Source: Cymbomonas tetramitiformis
Lineage: Eukaryota > Chlorophyta > Pyramimonadophyceae > Pyramimonadales > Pyramimonadaceae
Length of the DNA: 64,000 nt
Direction: 5' to 3'
NCBI GenBank assembly: GCA_001247695.2
Contig: LGRX02027640.1
Location: 1-64,000 of the forward strand
In this document: positions 42,572 through 51,893 of the stretch, piece by piece
Layout of the letters: the number at the start of each line of letters is the position of its first letter
Numbering within the stretch: position 1 is the stretch's first letter
Made by a program: the position numbers and the translations under genes
Notes under the pieces: model-generated
The model's input: only the letters and a program-made list of their open reading frames with translations
Told to the model about the DNA's origin: nothing
The model's database searches: none

Positions 42572-44383
42572 GTGGAGCGGATGCGAGCCTTGAGGCAGCG
42601 GATCCAGGATGTAACGCTACCCGCTGTTTCACACCCTCTGGACGACAGTGGGGAGGAAGGGGGTGGAACTTCAAAAACTGGCCCAGCTTCCGAACCCCCA
42701 CCTTTTAAACTTCGACCTGAGGTGTTTCCTTCGACGTCTCGACCAGCAGCGTGTCCAACCTGGGCAGAGAGGGCGTCAACCCCAAGCGCAGAGCGCCCTA
42801 CGAGCGCAGCGCGCAAGCGCACTGGAAAACCTCGCAGCAGAACTCCGAAGACTGTACGAGACCGACTGCAGCATGAGGCAGAGGTTACGAGGTTGGGAGA
42901 TGAACCCCCAGGACTTCGAGCGGAGTCACTGGCGGATCGCACGCGCGCTTGGAGAGAGATGACGCACCCGGAGCACATGGCCGCGGCGGCGCTGGTAAAG
43001 GAGAATGAGAAATGGAGAGATGCATGGGTACCCGAAGGGTGGCGCAGATATCGCCACCGCTGGTACAGATGGCATGGGAAGGTCACCCCTGACCTGACGA
43101 TAACCGAAGGAGCAGTTCAGCTATCTCTGGAGACCGAGTGCAGTACTATCCCAGGTTCTGGTGGAGATGTAGGAATTCCAGACGCCTGGTGCAGTCTATA
43201 CCGGGTGCACCAATGGAACCAGCGAGAAAGGGAAGCTGCGGAAGAGGCTGCTCACCTGGCCCTACCATCAACAGCAAGTGATTCATTCTCCCTGGACTCA
43301 GCGGAACCATCAGAGGCGAATCCAGCGACAACTCTGGATTTGACCTTATCTCCATCCAGTTCTCAGCCCGCAACTTCTGGGGACATTTCAGACCTCGAGG
43401 ACTCCCAGCGGTCGCTCAACTTCACGCAACAGTTGATGGAGCGACAGCTGGCCACCGCCAGATCGGAGAACAATCCAAGTGTGCTGACAACGGTGACAGA
43501 AGGAGTGGAGCCGACTCCCCTGAAAACCATCCAGGAGGAAACCCACCTGGAACTGCTACTAACCATTCAGAAACAGCAACGCCATCGTCTGCGGCCGATC
43601 CTGGAAGGTAATGAAGCAGTGGCAGCACCAGCGAACGTCACCGACGCTCAGGCGGCACCGCGGGAAGAAGAAACCCCCTCTTTCACTCCAAAGTCCGAAC
43701 CAGAAGATAGCTCTGGGGAGGAAGAGGAGGAAGAGATTTCCATCCAACCTCTTCGCTCTTACCCTCTGGAAAGCCGCACGCAGAGCCGCGCCAGACGACG
43801 CGCTCAAGGACAGGAGCGACGCGCCAAGGAGCGACAGCTACAAGCAGATCGCGAACTGGAAGGTGGATGGTACTTTGGTCCGGATCATCGTTCTCAGCCT
43901 GCACCACCGCGCACAAGACCTATCCGGTCTAAGCAGCGCGTACCTTTGCATCACCCAGTGCGAGCAGCCATCTGTGCACATCTGCGACGCGATGGTCAAG
44001 TAATGTGGAACCAGGACAGTCAGCTAACTGCGATTCGGGACAAAGAGGGAACGCTGCTATTGGTGTTCTGGGCCTTGCTGAAGGGACAGCGAGTGCGCGT
44101 GCTGGTGGATTCTGGGGCCTCGGATGAATTCATCTCCAGTGAGTGCGTCAAGAGATTGAACCTCACAGTTCGCGCTAATGGAATGCCGCTGAACGTTACC
44201 CTGGCGGATGGGTCAGTGCAGACCTCTGCGCAAGTCGCTTACGGCAAGCTGACCGCCGAGACTTCAGAGGGGACTTACTCCGAGGTCATCAAGATGCGAG
44301 TACTTTCCTCTGGGCATCAAGGTGGACATTGTACTCGGAGGAAGGTGGTTGAGACACCTCTCGCCGGTCACGCTGGACTATGA
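42572..44383 (+). CDS. pro: Protease ORF of the giant gypsy element
   Basis: The open frame extends upstream to about 42390 (through the Asn-Pro telomere-type tract) but has no ATG near its start; the listed start is a GTG. The first ~480 residues are acidic or Arg/Gln-rich and unfamiliar (EEEEEISIQPL, RARRRAQGQERRAKERQLQA). The retropepsin active site LVDSGASDEFIS is at ~512, with a normal D-S-G-A. The last residues of this frame are out of phase: the flap and C-terminal DIVLGGRWL are encoded in the pol frame. The CTTT at 44303-44306 is the junction; one fewer T or a +1 slip at CTT-T gives VLPLGIKVDIVLGG. How ribosomes reach this frame from gag is unclear. Confidence 0.7.
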   Translation: MERMRALRQRIQDVTLPAVSHPLDDSGEEGGGTSKTGPASEPPPFKLRPEVFPSTSRPAACPTWAERASTPSAERPTSAARKRTGKPRSRTPKTVRDRLQHEAEVTRLGDEPPGLRAESLADRTRAWREMTHPEHMAAAALVKENEKWRDAWVPEGWRRYRHRWYRWHGKVTPDLTITEGAVQLSLETECSTIPGSGGDVGIPDAWCSLYRVHQWNQREREAAEEAAHLALPSTASDSFSLDSAEPSEANPATTLDLTLSPSSSQPATSGDISDLEDSQRSLNFTQQLMERQLATARSENNPSVLTTVTEGVEPTPLKTIQEETHLELLLTIQKQQRHRLRPILEGNEAVAAPANVTDAQAAPREEETPSFTPKSEPEDSSGEEEEEEISIQPLRSYPLESRTQSRARRRAQGQERRAKERQLQADRELEGGWYFGPDHRSQPAPPRTRPIRSKQRVPLHHPVRAAICAHLRRDGQVMWNQDSQLTAIRDKEGTLLLVFWALLKGQRVRVLVDSGASDEFISSECVKRLNLTVRANGMPLNVTLADGSVQTSAQVAYGKLTAETSEGTYSEVIKMRVLSSGHQGGHCTRRKVVETPLAGHAGL

Positions 44384-47300
44384 TGGGTGGGGATCAGTCA
44401 AGTTTCGCCATCATGGCAAATCTGTGCGGATACAGGGATGTTCGCCGGGGCGTAGCTCCACGCGCAAAGGCGAGAGAACCGCGATGGCTCTGGAACCGAT
44501 GGTAATATTATCTGCGGCCCAAGCGACCAAGGAGATCAAAGCCTATCGGCGCAGATATGCGGGAATGGACAGTGCCGCGACACCCCACGACATCTTAGTG
44601 GCCTATGCGACACCTTTGGTAGGGACTTCGATGTTATCAGCGATGGCCACCAGCGAGAATTTGGAGGACCCTTCAATCTCCCCCGAGTGGAGAAAGAAGT
44701 TTCAAAAGCTGATCGAGTCCTTTTCACCTCGAGTAATTCGCGAAGCGCTGCCCAACTTTGACGCCCTGCGAAAAGATGAAGTGGCCCATGTGAGACTGCA
44801 AGAGGGATGGAATGGTATCGCGCCCGCTAAGAGGCCCTATAAGATGTCCATGGTGGAGCTGACTCAACTGCGAGAACGCCTGGATGAACTCCTGAGCAAG
44901 GGCTACATCAGGCCTTCCTCAAGTCCGTTCGCTGCACCAGTGCTGATGGTTCCCAAGCCTGGGAAACCTGAAGTACTCAGAATGGTCTGCGACTTCCGAG
45001 CCATCAACAGCCTGACCGTCAAGGACAAATATCCACTTCCCGACATTCAGCAGTTGTTCGACTCCATGCATGGGGCCAAGTACTTCTCCTCCTTCGATGC
45101 GGTCGATGGATTCTGGCAGATGGCTATGGCGTCTGAGGATGTGGAAAAGACGGCGTTCACTTCTCCCTATGGCTCGTATGAGTGGTTGGTGATGCCCATG
45201 GGGTTGACCAACAGTCCTTCCTGCTATCAGAGACGCATGCAGCGCGCTCTGGGACATCTTCCTTTTGTAAGAATATTCCTGGACGATTGTATCCTCTTCA
45301 GCAACACCTTGGAGGAGCATCTTTCCCATCTCCAGCAATTTCTCGAAGTCTGTGAGAACCAGGGTATCTACCTCAAGGAGTCTAAGTGTCAACTACTGCA
45401 GACCCAGATACGCTTTCTGGGGCACGTTATCTCACGGGAAGGAAGTCAACCTCAACATGACAAGTTGGCCGCCATCAGGGACTGGCCCGCTCTGGAAAAC
45501 GCCACGCATGTGCGCCAATTTTTGGGGTTGGCTGGGTACTACCGGCGGTACATGCTGGGCTTCTCTGAAGTAGCACAACCCTTGACTCAGCTCACCAAAG
45601 GGGATGTCGCTTGGCTATGGGGACCCATGCAGCGTTGGGCCTTCGAGGAGATTAAGAAGGCGCTATGTTCTTCACCCACTCTGGCGCTACCCGATATGAA
45701 AGCGGCGGCCGAAGGACGGCATCCTTTCGTGGTACAAACTGACGCCAGTGGAGTGGCGCTGGGGGGAGTACTGATGCAAGACGTAGGAAATGGATTGCAA
45801 CCTATCGCCTTTGAGAGCAGACAGTTTAATGGAGCCGAGCAGAACTACCATGCTGGCGAAAGAGAACTCTGCGCTCTCCATCACTGCACTACGCAAACTT
45901 GGCGACACTACCTCATCTGGACCGAGTTCCAATTGCAGGGTGACCATACGCCCCTAGTCTGGTTAATGGCACCCGGACAACCTCTCAGCCGACGCCAAGC
46001 CCGATGGTACATGGATCTAGTGGAGGTAGGGGTACCCGAGATGGAGTACATTCCTGGGGCGCTACTCTGGGTTCCAGACGCTCTGTCCAGGCGACCCGAC
46101 TACAAGGAAATTTCCGCGAGAGAAGGACTGGTAGAAGCTGGCTTTGTGCACCCGGTTACTGGGAAACCGCAGCGACCTCCTTCAGCCGCAGACACTGCCA
46201 ACAAGTTTCGACCTGCCGCTGGTAAAGAGTCTCGCCAAGGACGTGCGCCCCTGGGAGTGGTAGATCCCAACAAGTTGAAGGAGCGCAAGTCCAACAGCGC
46301 CAAGACCAAAGATCCTGAACCAGTTCTCGCGTACAGTGGGACTCTCACCTGGATGGACTCCCCTCAACTCTGGATGGACGCCTTACATACCCTGCAGCTG
46401 GCCGAAACCGGGTACGAGGAAGCAACCCTGGCAGTTCAGACGCGCTCTGGCAAACTGACAGCATCCTCGCCTCCTTCTCCCAGGAAGACCCCTGTTGACT
46501 ACTCAGCAACGCCGAAGTGCAGCGAGGCCTCAACCAGACTCCTGGAGCCCAGCGACCGACAGGACTGGAAGTTCCGTGCGGACATGTTCGACTTCTTGAG
46601 TCAAGAATATGGACCTTTCGAGGTGGACGCCTGTTGCGACTTGGGAGGAAAGAATCGTCAGGTCAACCGCTACTGGACGGACTGCTTGAAGGAAAACTGG
46701 CGAGGGTTGAACGTCTGGTGCAATCCTCCCTTCTCCTCCAACCATTTGACCATCGAGGCCGTACTGAGGAGATATGTGGAAGAATGGCGTCTGGACCCTG
46801 AGAATACTTCAGCTCTCTTTGTCCTTCCTGACTTTCAGTCTCGCATGCCACAGTGGCGGCAGTTGTTCAGATCTGCGGGAATGAGAGTGGAGTACATTAT
46901 TCCTACCCATGACGCTCAAGGAGAACCTGTGCAGATGTTCGCTGCCCCGGATGGAGCCCTTCTGGATCTCCCTTGGCCCCTGCTAGTGGTGTACGCCCCG
47001 CCAGCTCGACAGCGTGTCAAGCGGGAAAGGAAGACGAGTTCCCCTCCTCCTATCGTGCGTACTGGAGAAGCGGCCAGCGTTCGAGACCTTCGTCAGCAGA
47101 TATCAGGAGGTCAGTTTCTCAAAGCGCTGCAATTGGAATATGGGCGACCTGGCCCCCTACAGACGTTAATGAAAGAAATCCAAGAAGCTCCGCATCAACG
47201 CACTCGTGACTTCTGCGTGGTGGGAAATGTGTTGTGGTGGGTGAGCGCTGGACGCTATCAGTTGGTACTGGGAGAAGATTCACCACTCCGTGAGGTGGTG

Positions 47301-49565
47301 CTGCAAGAGGCGCACGCCTCTGTTTCAGCTGGACACGCGGGCAGGGACAAAACTCTGGAACGAGTCCTGCGACGCTTCTGGTGGAAAGGGGCAGCAGAAG
47401 ATGTGGGACGCTGGGTTTCATCTTGCGCTATCTGTCAAGCGGTGCGACCGAGAAATTCTTACCCGGATGGATTGCTGAACCCACACACTATTCCTACGCG
47501 ACTATGGCAAGTGGTCAGTGTGGACTTTGTTACTGGACTGCCAGTCACGGCGCGGAATCACGATGCCTTTGCTACTTTCACGTGTAAGCTCAGCAAAATG
47601 GTTCACATCATCCCGTTGAACTTCCAGGACAGCTCCGCTGAGGTTATAGCTCGAATCTACTTCGACCACATCTGGAAACTACATGGCACCCCTATGAAGA
47701 TTGTCTCTGACCGCGACCCTCGTTTTCAGGATGCTATGTGGAAGGAATTGATGAGACTTATGGGAACCAAAGTGGCCTCCACTACGCCTTATAACCCTCG
47801 TTCGGACGGACAAGCTGAACATACCAACCGCGTGGTAGAAGACATGCTGAGGTCCTTCGTAGGCAGCAATCCAGAGGACTGGGATTTGTGGTGTGCCAAC
47901 GTGGAGTTCGCCATAAACGATACGCGGAGCGATGTAACCGGCTTTACCCCTTTTGAGTTGGTCTTGGGGCACTCGCCTATGTCGCAACTGGACTTGTTCC
48001 TGCAAGCCGCTGCTGGACAACACTCCAGGCGCAAGGGTGGAGAAGGTACTGCCCACGAGATGGCTAGTAAATTCGCGGCTCAACTAGAGGACGCCCGCAC
48101 TAAGCTAGAACTGGCACAGCAACGCCAGCGACATCAGTTTGACCAGCGTCACACCGCCAAATCCTTTCAGTTGGGAGACTTGGTCTGGGTAGATGCCAAG
48201 CATCTCACGGAAAATATCATGAACCGCGAATCCTTCAGGAAGCTGGGACCTCGCTGGCACGGGCCCTTACCCATCACCGAGAGGTTCTTCAGTGACCAGC
48301 AGCGAGAGCTACCCGAAATTGACAGAGGTGCTCCGGTGGCTTATCGGCTCAAGTTACCCCCTAAATGGCGTATCCACGATGTTTTTGCGCAGCATCGCCT
48401 CAAGGAATACCGCACTGCGGATGAAGCTTTTGCGCTGCGTCAGCAAACACCTACTCCTGCCAAGGTTCTCGTGGATGGACAATCCCAGACACATGTGTCT
48501 AAGATTCTGGCTCGAAGAGTGAAACCTACGAGAGGAGGTAAGGAAGTAGAAGAATTTCTGGTTCGCTGGACTGGGTACTCTAATGCTCATGACTCCTGGA
48601 AGACTCGCGAGTCGTTGAACTACGGGGGTGAACTCGAACAGCTCACAGAGTTTGAACAACTGAGACTATCCCGAGAAGGACAAGCCCGCGAAAAAGCCTT
48701 ACAGGAGGTCAGAATGCAGCGGAAGCAAAGGCGGGAACGCGCCAGAGCTCTAACCTTCCTGGACACCGCTGATAAAGGGGAACCTCTTTCTCTGGACAAC
48801 TGCCTACCTTGGGAACAATACTGTCGCTCCTCTGACGCCTTTGTGACGCATCTGGCTCTTCTGGACTCTGTGGTCTCGACACGCGAGTTGCGACTACTAG
48901 TACTTTTCAGTGGTACAGGTAGTGTGGAGAGAAGTTTCCTGTCATGTTATCCGAAGAGTACCGTGGTCACCGTAGATCATGATCCTCCGCATGATCCTCG
49001 CTGGCAACCTACCTACGCTGAGAAGGTTCAGGACTGGGACTTCAAGCGTTACGCGCCTGGTTACTTTGACGTCATCTGGGCTAGCCCACCGTGCACTGAA
49101 TACAGTCAGGCTAAGACCACAGGGGTGCGACAACTGCGACAGGCTGATGCATGTGTACGCCGTACGCTCCAAATCTTCGACTTCCTCAAACCCAAGCATT
49201 GGTTTATGGAAAATCCGATGGGCAGGTTTCCCTTTGCGCTGCGATTTCGACCTGTAGTTCGCCGGTTACCTACTCCGTTGTATTGCTCTTACTGTATGTA
49301 TGGCACTGGCTACCGCAAGCCTACTTGCATCTGGACACAGTCGCCTCCTCCAGTGGACCTGCGGTACTGTACGATGGATACTCCTTGCCTTCACCAACAG
49401 ACGCTGGGATCACATCCGGAAACTGCTCAACTGGGGCCTCACCCTGGGCAACAAGGAGCGGGAGTCTCCGCTGCTGTATACCCTCTGCCCTCTGGATTGC
49501 TTCGCCAACTCTTCGAGCACCTGTTCGATCAGAAAAGCATGTCACGCATCCATAAGCATGGCTGA
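44322..49565 (+). CDS. pol: Pol: RT-RNase H-Dam MTase-integrase-chromodomain-C5 MTase
   Basis: 1747 codons, uninterrupted. Order by residue: end of protease (1-40); RT (~190-370; SPFAAPVLMVPKPG, active site FLDDCILFS at ~317, LDD for the usual YxDD); RNase H (~465-590; QTDASGVALGG, HTPLVWL, VPDALSRRP); an inserted Dam-like adenine methyltransferase (~745-895; DWKFRADMFDFLSQEYGPFE, VDACCD, WCNPPFSS, FVLPDF); integrase finger and core (~985-1180; HASVSAGHAGRDK, CAICQA, VDFVTGLP, SDRDPRF, DGQAEHTNRVVE); chromodomain (~1390-1430; FLVRWTGYSNAHDSW); C5-cytosine methyltransferase (~1520-1745; LVLFSGTGSVERSF, ASPPCTEYS, WFMENPMG). No stop or shift. The start is a GTG in mid-protein, so it is made as a fusion with the protease ORF or by frameshift. 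All key motifs look intact, so the enzymes may be active. Confidence 0.9.
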   Translation: MDIVLGGRWLRHLSPVTLDYDGWGSVKFRHHGKSVRIQGCSPGRSSTRKGERTAMALEPMVILSAAQATKEIKAYRRRYAGMDSAATPHDILVAYATPLVGTSMLSAMATSENLEDPSISPEWRKKFQKLIESFSPRVIREALPNFDALRKDEVAHVRLQEGWNGIAPAKRPYKMSMVELTQLRERLDELLSKGYIRPSSSPFAAPVLMVPKPGKPEVLRMVCDFRAINSLTVKDKYPLPDIQQLFDSMHGAKYFSSFDAVDGFWQMAMASEDVEKTAFTSPYGSYEWLVMPMGLTNSPSCYQRRMQRALGHLPFVRIFLDDCILFSNTLEEHLSHLQQFLEVCENQGIYLKESKCQLLQTQIRFLGHVISREGSQPQHDKLAAIRDWPALENATHVRQFLGLAGYYRRYMLGFSEVAQPLTQLTKGDVAWLWGPMQRWAFEEIKKALCSSPTLALPDMKAAAEGRHPFVVQTDASGVALGGVLMQDVGNGLQPIAFESRQFNGAEQNYHAGERELCALHHCTTQTWRHYLIWTEFQLQGDHTPLVWLMAPGQPLSRRQARWYMDLVEVGVPEMEYIPGALLWVPDALSRRPDYKEISAREGLVEAGFVHPVTGKPQRPPSAADTANKFRPAAGKESRQGRAPLGVVDPNKLKERKSNSAKTKDPEPVLAYSGTLTWMDSPQLWMDALHTLQLAETGYEEATLAVQTRSGKLTASSPPSPRKTPVDYSATPKCSEASTRLLEPSDRQDWKFRADMFDFLSQEYGPFEVDACCDLGGKNRQVNRYWTDCLKENWRGLNVWCNPPFSSNHLTIEAVLRRYVEEWRLDPENTSALFVLPDFQSRMPQWRQLFRSAGMRVEYIIPTHDAQGEPVQMFAAPDGALLDLPWPLLVVYAPPARQRVKRERKTSSPPPIVRTGEAASVRDLRQQISGGQFLKALQLEYGRPGPLQTLMKEIQEAPHQRTRDFCVVGNVLWWVSAGRYQLVLGEDSPLREVVLQEAHASVSAGHAGRDKTLERVLRRFWWKGAAEDVGRWVSSCAICQAVRPRNSYPDGLLNPHTIPTRLWQVVSVDFVTGLPVTARNHDAFATFTCKLSKMVHIIPLNFQDSSAEVIARIYFDHIWKLHGTPMKIVSDRDPRFQDAMWKELMRLMGTKVASTTPYNPRSDGQAEHTNRVVEDMLRSFVGSNPEDWDLWCANVEFAINDTRSDVTGFTPFELVLGHSPMSQLDLFLQAAAGQHSRRKGGEGTAHEMASKFAAQLEDARTKLELAQQRQRHQFDQRHTAKSFQLGDLVWVDAKHLTENIMNRESFRKLGPRWHGPLPITERFFSDQQRELPEIDRGAPVAYRLKLPPKWRIHDVFAQHRLKEYRTADEAFALRQQTPTPAKVLVDGQSQTHVSKILARRVKPTRGGKEVEEFLVRWTGYSNAHDSWKTRESLNYGGELEQLTEFEQLRLSREGQAREKALQEVRMQRKQRRERARALTFLDTADKGEPLSLDNCLPWEQYCRSSDAFVTHLALLDSVVSTRELRLLVLFSGTGSVERSFLSCYPKSTVVTVDHDPPHDPRWQPTYAEKVQDWDFKRYAPGYFDVIWASPPCTEYSQAKTTGVRQLRQADACVRRTLQIFDFLKPKHWFMENPMGRFPFALRFRPVVRRLPTPLYCSYCMYGTGYRKPTCIWTQSPPPVDLRYCTMDTPCLHQQTLGSHPETAQLGPHPGQQGAGVSAAVYPLPSGLLRQLFEHLFDQKSMSRIHKHG

Positions 49566-49627
49566 TCTGTGTCTGGATCTTAGCTGCTGTACAAATGACT
49601 CTGAGTTATCATCTCTTTGTACTAACA

Positions 49628-49644
49628 AGCTAAGAGGGGAGGAG
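49628..49644 (+). promoter_or_regulatory. Polypurine tract
   Basis: AAGCTAAGAGGGGAGGAG sits just upstream of TTGTGCC, as expected for the plus-strand primer of a gypsy element and the start of its 3' LTR. It is ~60 bp after the end of pol. Confidence 0.6.
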
Positions 49645-49924
49645 TTGTGCCAGGGAACACTAGCCATGCCAAACTATTCGATTGGCATATTGTATTTACG
49701 CGTACTGGAGCAGTGAAATGGCAATGGGCTCGGAAGGGGACTCCCGAGCCATTGACTTCGTACTATGGGGAGCGAAAGCCTGGACTGGATTATAGCTGGC
49801 AGCATATTATCGTCCACCCTTCTGGTGCTCTACGCCGCTGGGAGCGTAATAGGGGCGGCGGCTGGTTTCTGGAAGACGCCACTCAGTTGAAGGCGCCGGT
49901 AGCGCCATTCTCATTACCGATCAG
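49643..49924 (+). repeat. 282-bp segment shared with the gene at 54.3 kb
   Basis: Matches 54394-54675 with two substitutions, in the same orientation. It begins at the polypurine-tract junction (AGTTGTGCCAGGG) and ends at CCGATCAG followed by GTTGCT. It is therefore either the 5' part of the 3' LTR or an exon-like fragment of the 54.3-kb gene. Confidence 0.9.
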
Positions 49925-49939
49925 GTTGCTGAGATTTCG

Positions 49940-50140
49940 GTTTGGCTAAGATCAACGCAGGTTTTCCAAGGCAATTCCCTCTGCCACAAGAGCCAGCGCC
50001 TGCTCGATTATTTGTCTGCTTTTGTGCGCAACGCACGTGGAAACCGCGCTTGCATTGGAAGCAAGTTTGCGTGGAATACAACCCGCAAAATAGGCAGTTG
50101 TCGCGAGCGTCCTTTCCACAATTCTTGCAGGTAGCATAAT
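49940..50140 (-). pseudogene. Transposase-tail-like zinc-finger remnant
   Basis: On the minus strand a short frame reads CKNCGKDARDNCLFCGLYST, then CFQCKRGFHVRC: a CxxC..CxxC..CxxC..FHxxC array like the Cys-rich tails of piggyBac-type transposases. No larger coding region adjoins it. It is a remnant at best; the function is not certain. Confidence 0.3.
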
Positions 50141-50464
50141 GATTTAGGAATAGAAAAGTGCAAAATGGGGAATAGAAATTTCGATCTGTTTTTGGGGAAT
50201 ATAGATTATGTCACATGCCATCGAGCCATGCCATCTATCGTTTCGGTTTGTACTACAATATGAACTATCACTCGCGTCGGTACCCCGGAGGTACAAGCGC
50301 AAGCGGTTCAGCGTGTGCAATATTTTGCGTCTGGCACACCCCCTTCTTCTAACCAATTTTTCGCATGTAGCATGAAGCATAATTTTTTCCACCATTCGAT
50401 TCTAAAGCGTTTGTATTCATTAGGTGAATACCTTTCGTTTGAGCTATCGATTGGCCCCATCCGC

Positions 50465-51640
50465 AACCGCATCAGCTTAGCCTTCGCGACTGCAAGCTAA
50501 GTTGGTGCGGTGTGAGATGGTTTCAACCACTTGCGGCTTTGCATAATAGGGGTTTTCGTGAGAATCTTCTCACGAAACTTGGCAGTGATATTGTTCATAT
50601 CAATATCAGTGCACCCTCAAGAGCATATGGCAAGCCGTTGAGTATATTAAAGACGGCCGCGTGCTGGCATGATGCCTTTTGGGTTTGAAACCCAAACCCA
50701 AACATGCCAAACAGCGAAGGGCTTCCCGTGAGTTCCAGCGCACGTAACTTTGCAAAATACATTGATAAGATGCATATATTTCACTTTCCTGAAGTGCAAG
50801 TTTTGCGATAGCTTGTGCGCGAAGTTAACATATTATTTCTTGGACCCAGATTTATGAGTTTGTATATCACGCTAAAATCTGTGTCAAAGAAATAGTAATA
50901 CCATTTTGCGCACAGACTTTCTTAGACCTTGTGCTTCGAATACATCAAAGATAAATATCTTGGCAATATTTCTACGCAGTTACGTGCGCTAGAACGCACG
51001 GGAAGCCCTTCGCTGTTTAGCATGTATTGGGTTTGGAAACATTCGAACCCAAGCCCAATAGATCTGCCAAAGAAATAAATTGATGGTTTTGCCAACAAGT
51101 TATCTCAAACCTTGCTTGCTTCTGAGAACTGAAAGATATGTGTCTTGTAAATATGTGTGCATAGTTTCGCGCGCTATAACGCACGGGAATTGCTTTTCAG
51201 TTTGGCATGTATTGGGTTTGGGTAAACTCGAACACAAACCCAATAAATCTCCAAAGAAATAAATTGATGGCTTCGTGCACAAGGCTTTTGAGGCCTTAGG
51301 CCTTTGGCAACTAAAAGATATATATCTTAGTGATACTTTTGCAAAGTTACGTGCGCTGGAACTCACGGGAAGCCCTTTGCTGTTTGGCATGTTTGGGTTT
51401 GGGTTTGCGGTTTACCCAAACCCATGATGTGCAGCACGCGTTTTGCGCATAGCTTACATCAGAGGTTGTGCGTTTGAGGGTGCACCAATATTGCTGTTAG
51501 CAATATTGGTGCCAAGTATTGTGCGCTAGAACGCACGAGAACCCCTCCGCTGTTTGAGTTTTGATGCGATGTGCATGAAACTTATAAGGTCCTATCAGCT
51601 TAGCTCGCAGTCGCGACTGCAAACTGAGCTGATGCGGCCA
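50465..51640. repeat. ~1.17-kb nested foldback element with internal tandem repeat
   Basis: Outer arms: ATCAGCTTAGCCTTCGCGAC (50470) against the complement near 51600-51640. Inner arms: AATATCAGTGCACCCTCAA (50603) with the complement at 51472-51500, and the CAAACATGCCAAACAGCGAAGGGCTTCCCGTGAG block (50699-50733) with 51362-51395. Between them a ~185-bp unit (GCGCTAGAACGCACGGGAAG, TTGGGTTTGG, AATAAATTGATGG) is repeated two to three times. No coding capacity. Confidence 0.7.
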
Positions 51641-51893
51641 CGGATCGGCTCAATCAAGAGCTCAAAAACTTCCTAGGAGTCTAAATGATATATCTATGTG
51701 CGTGCGAACGTTAGAAAATGTTTTCCTAATCTAATTTACTCGCAAACAGTGTGGGGTAGACGTGCAGTGAAGCCTTAATTTGATATTCACGGCCGCGAAT
51801 TTAATATTCACGGCCGTGAATTCCAGATTCGGGAGGGCGTAAACCGTGTCACGTAACTTATGTGAGAACTGAAGTCGGCTTGGTTGCAAAGAC

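Larger units (their letters stand above)
35781..49924 (+). mobile_element. Giant Ty3/gypsy element encoding two DNA methyltransferases
   Basis: All ORFs are on the plus strand: gag-like ORF A, gag, protease and pol. Left boundary: satellite is interrupted at 35780, followed by TGTGCCCGGAGGCACA (35783-35798). A purine tract at 49628-49644 followed by TTGTGCC marks the likely start of the 3' LTR. The 5' LTR is either very short (35783 to ~35855, before TGGCACAATGAC, a possible primer-binding site) or truncated; the 3' copy shows only 280 bp that match a gene-like region at 54.4 kb. I could not confirm a matching LTR pair. At ~14 kb it is large for a gypsy element. Confidence 0.8.
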
